From Tepidimonas aquatica (GTDB lineage: Bacteria > Pseudomonadota > Gammaproteobacteria > Burkholderiales > Burkholderiaceae_C), in NCBI RefSeq assembly GCF_007556585.1, contig NZ_VJNA01000006.1, forward strand, positions 48,833 to 112,832: a DNA stretch of 64,000 bases, in the 5' to 3' direction. A program made the position numbers and the translations under genes. Shown here in pieces: positions 62,346 through 64,000 of this stretch (the stretch's first letter is position 1; each line of letters opens with the position of its first letter). Under the pieces are notes generated by a model. That model did not search any database and was not told the DNA's origin. It saw nothing but the letters and a program-made list of their open reading frames with translations.

Positions 62346-62945
62346 TCACTCGGCGCGGGCCTGCACCGTCGGGACTTCGACGCGACGCGCGCCGTCGAAG
62401 CGGGCGCGCCAATACGGGCCGTCCATGCGCTCCAGCCGCACGTGCGCGCCAGGCCGCGGCGAGTGCACAAAACGCCCCTGTCCGACGTAAATACCCACAT
62501 GGCTGTAAGGCCGGCCCTGGGTGTTGAAAAAGACCAGATCCCCGGGCGCGAGCTCATCGGCCTCGATGGGGCGGGTCGCTTGGGCCTGTTCGGCCGCCGT
62601 GCGCGGCAGCGCCACGCCCAAGCCCTCGCGGAACGTGCTTTGCACGAAGCCGCTGCAGTCCACACCCTGGTCCATGTCGGTGCCACCACGACGGTAAGGT
62701 ACCCCCACGTACGCCATCGCCAGCACCAGGGCACCGGCGCGCTGGCGCTCCTGCTCGCCGGGCGCCGGTCGCTCGTTCCCTGCTGGCGCGATCTCTCCTC
62801 GCTGTCGCAGCCATGCCGTGATAGGATCGTGCCCCGAGGCGTCCGGGGCAGCAACACGCGCAGGCGCTGCGCAGCCAGCCAGCAACATCGCGGCCATGGC
62901 TGCGCCAACACCCCAAACGTTGCATCGCGTGGCGCCCATCGTCAT
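62346..62945 (-). CDS. NlpC/P60 (C40) peptidoglycan endopeptidase lipoprotein
   Basis: A 199-residue secreted cell-wall hydrolase. A signal peptide ends in the lipobox LLAGC (lipidated C25). After a short spacer the NlpC/P60 domain shows the catalytic C97 in DCSGFVQ, H149 in YSHVGIYVG and H161 in FVHSP. Similar proteins cut the D-Glu-mDAP bond of stem peptides. ATG 62945 gives MTMGATRCNVWG; the ATG two codons later (62939) also fits. It diverges from the isochorismatase-like gene with 70 bp between starts. Confidence 0.9.
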   Translation of the reverse strand: MTMGATRCNVWGVGAAMAAMLLAGCAAPARVAAPDASGHDPITAWLRQRGEIAPAGNERPAPGEQERQRAGALVLAMAYVGVPYRRGGTDMDQGVDCSGFVQSTFREGLGVALPRTAAEQAQATRPIEADELAPGDLVFFNTQGRPYSHVGIYVGQGRFVHSPRPGAHVRLERMDGPYWRARFDGARRVEVPTVQARAE

Positions 62946-63015
62946 GCCGGCAACGATAGCCGCTGCTGGCAATGACGTCAACGCCCGGGCGCCAACCACA
63001 ACCCACAGGACCACG

Positions 63016-63612
63016 ATGTTGTTGGATGCAAGCGACTGCCAGCTGGTGCTGGTGGACTACCAAGCACGGCTGATGCCGGCCATTGCCCACGGCGAGGAGG
63101 TGCTCGACCGTGCCGGTCGCCTCGCCGCGTTGGCCACGCTGTTCGGCGTGCCTTGCTGGGGGACCGAACAGGTGCCTGACAAGCTGGGCACAATGCCGGC
63201 GACGCTACGCCGCGCCTGCCAGCAGGTGTGGGCCAAGGCCGCTTTTGACGCCAGCGACACGCCTCTGCAGCAACACCTGTGCGCGTCACCGCGCCCGGCC
63301 GGCAACGCGCGCAGCCTGCCACGGCACCTACAAAAGCCAGCGGCGCCACCGCGCCACACCGTGGTGCTGGCCGGCTGCGAGGCGCACGTGTGCGTGATGC
63401 AAACCGCGTTGACGCTGCTGGAGCACGACGAGCTCGAGGTGGTGGTGGTCACCGACGCCTGTGGCTCGCGCCGGGAACGTGACCGCGACGCGGCGTTCGA
63501 CCGGCTGGCGGCCGAGGGGGCGACCCTCGTCACCACCGAGATGGTGGGCTTCGAGTGGCTGCGCAGCGCACGCGACGAACGCTTCGCCCAGGCGCTGGCC
63601 ATCCTGAAGTAG
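63016..63612 (+). CDS. isochorismatase-like cysteine hydrolase
   Basis: A 198-residue hydrolase of the isochorismatase superfamily. The Asp-Lys-Cys triad is seen as D14 in LVLVDYQ, K74 in VWAKAAFDA and C126 in AGCEAHVCVMQT (with C121 just before). It is close in length to YcaC-type members; the substrate is unknown. The middle contains an insert rich in Pro and Arg (about 88-115) that is longer than usual. ATG 63016 follows CACAGGACCACG. Confidence 0.85.
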   Translation: MLLDASDCQLVLVDYQARLMPAIAHGEEVLDRAGRLAALATLFGVPCWGTEQVPDKLGTMPATLRRACQQVWAKAAFDASDTPLQQHLCASPRPAGNARSLPRHLQKPAAPPRHTVVLAGCEAHVCVMQTALTLLEHDELEVVVVTDACGSRRERDRDAAFDRLAAEGATLVTTEMVGFEWLRSARDERFAQALAILK

Positions 63613-63658
63613 CGGTTGTCCATGGACCGCTCCCCGGGAACACGGGGACGTTGACGGG

Positions 63659-63675
63659 CGGCTTCGAAAAAGCCG
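63659..63675 (+). terminator. weak hairpin after the isochorismatase-like gene
   Basis: CGGCTT-CGAAA-AAGCCG forms a 6-bp stem 46 bp after the stop codon. There is no T tract, so intrinsic termination is doubtful; it marks the end of GC-rich sequence before the AT-rich soxY upstream region. Confidence 0.3.
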
Positions 63676-63696
63676 GCGTCTATCATAGAGATTAGC

Positions 63697-63724
63697 TATT
63701 TGTAAATAAGAATATCACAATATT
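63697..63724. promoter_or_regulatory. AT-rich tandem inverted repeats upstream of soxY
   Basis: Two adjacent palindromes stand out in an AT-rich island in this GC-rich DNA: TATTTGTAAATA (63697-63708, arms of 5 bp) and AATATCACAATATT (63711-63724, arms of 5 bp). They lie about 100-130 bp before soxY. Sox genes are often repressed by ArsR-type SoxR proteins that bind AT-rich repeats; a regulator is not identified here. Confidence 0.45.
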
Positions 63725-63825
63725 TAGGGTAAATGCCCATGGTGAACTCGATGCTGAGGATCCGATAATCGGCTGCCGGTCGGTTGCTGACCGTTTGTGA
63801 TTCGTTTTCGATCAGGAGATGGAGC

Positions 63826-64000
63826 ATGTCTATCATTTCGAGACAGCGTCGTCGGGTGTTGCGCGCCGGCGGTGCTGTGGCGACGCTGGTGTCGCTGGGG
63901 GTGATCACGAGCGAGCAGGCGCTGGCGCTGCCGCGCGAGGCGTTTGCGAGCAAGAGCCTGGCCGAGGCGCTCAATGCGGTGGGTGGTCAGCCGGCCACGA
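63826..64000 (+). CDS. soxY: thiosulfate oxidation carrier protein SoxY, 3'-truncated by the window edge
   Basis: The first 58 residues of a SoxY-like protein. A Tat-type signal peptide is visible (RQRRRVLRAGGAVATLVSLG) followed by LPREAFASKSLAEALNAVGG, which matches the start of mature SoxY. SoxY carries the sulfur substrate on a C-terminal GGCGG cysteine and works with SoxZ in the periplasm; that end is outside the window, so the call rests on the N-terminus only. A CAGGAGATGGAGC ribosome-binding site precedes the ATG. Confidence 0.75.
   Translation, partial: MSIISRQRRRVLRAGGAVATLVSLGVITSEQALALPREAFASKSLAEALNAVGGQPAT

Noticed and set aside
63696..63974. A 92-codon minus-strand frame opposite soxY and its upstream region
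   Set aside because: It crosses the AT-rich control region and the soxY signal-peptide coding region and resembles no protein family.

Overview
The window is about 68% GC, densely packed chromosomal DNA from a betaproteobacterium of the order Burkholderiales. The evidence is the gene content and order: smc-zipA, a dap cluster carrying pilU, a class I phaCAB operon, the full iscRSUA-hscBA-fdx operon, a betaproteobacterial odhA-odhB-lpd set and a soxY at the right edge. The mix of polyhydroxyalkanoate (PHA) metabolism and thiosulfate oxidation would suit a Comamonadaceae-like genus such as Tepidimonas or Caldimonas. The genus is an inference; no rRNA is present to test it. I see no insertion sequence, prophage, CRISPR array or rRNA. 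No stretch longer than about 300 bases lacks a gene, a tRNA or a recognisable gene remnant.

Layout. 1-9.4 kb: end of an MFS transporter, then a minus-strand block with an rRNA-methyltransferase-like gene, yheS, prmB, dapE, pilU, dapD and dapC. 9.4-14 kb: smc and zipA diverge from dapC. 14-17 kb: a small accessory patch with an orphan Hpt protein, a decayed REC-PAS regulator gene, a Nudix hydrolase and an orphan TRAP binding protein. 16.7-23.3 kb: maiA, pgeF, phaC-phaA-phaB, dusA. 23.3-32.1 kb: a GntR/FCD regulator diverges from a propionyl-CoA to succinyl-CoA operon (methylmalonyl-CoA mutase, meaB, an unusual kinase-fold protein, pccB, pccA, epimerase-like VOC protein). 32-35.5 kb: rsxB, intracellular PHA depolymerase, aromatic aminotransferase. 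35.6-46.6 kb: uvrB, a NarL-type two-component system, the isc operon, dnaQ. 46.7-58.3 kb: tRNA-Val, prpE, an ArsR regulator, sucA-sucB-lpd, zapE, an AidB-like dehydrogenase, tRNA-Ser. 58.3-64 kb: SPFH and NfeD proteins, a fold-III decarboxylase, small envelope and hydrolase genes, and the start of soxY.

How it fits together. Much of the window handles short-chain acyl-CoA. PrpE activates propionate, PccAB, the epimerase and the mutase deliver succinyl-CoA to the TCA cycle, OdhAB-Lpd make succinyl-CoA from 2-oxoglutarate, PhaAB make 3-hydroxybutyryl-CoA, and PhaC and PhaZ store and release it.

The points most worth a second look are: the kinase-fold gene inside the methylmalonyl operon, which carries an 11-G coding tract and lacks the usual catalytic aspartate; the changed metal ligands of the epimerase-like protein; the REC-PAS gene remnant beside an intact Hpt gene; and several well-placed regulatory palindromes (gntR, iscR, arsR, soxY).
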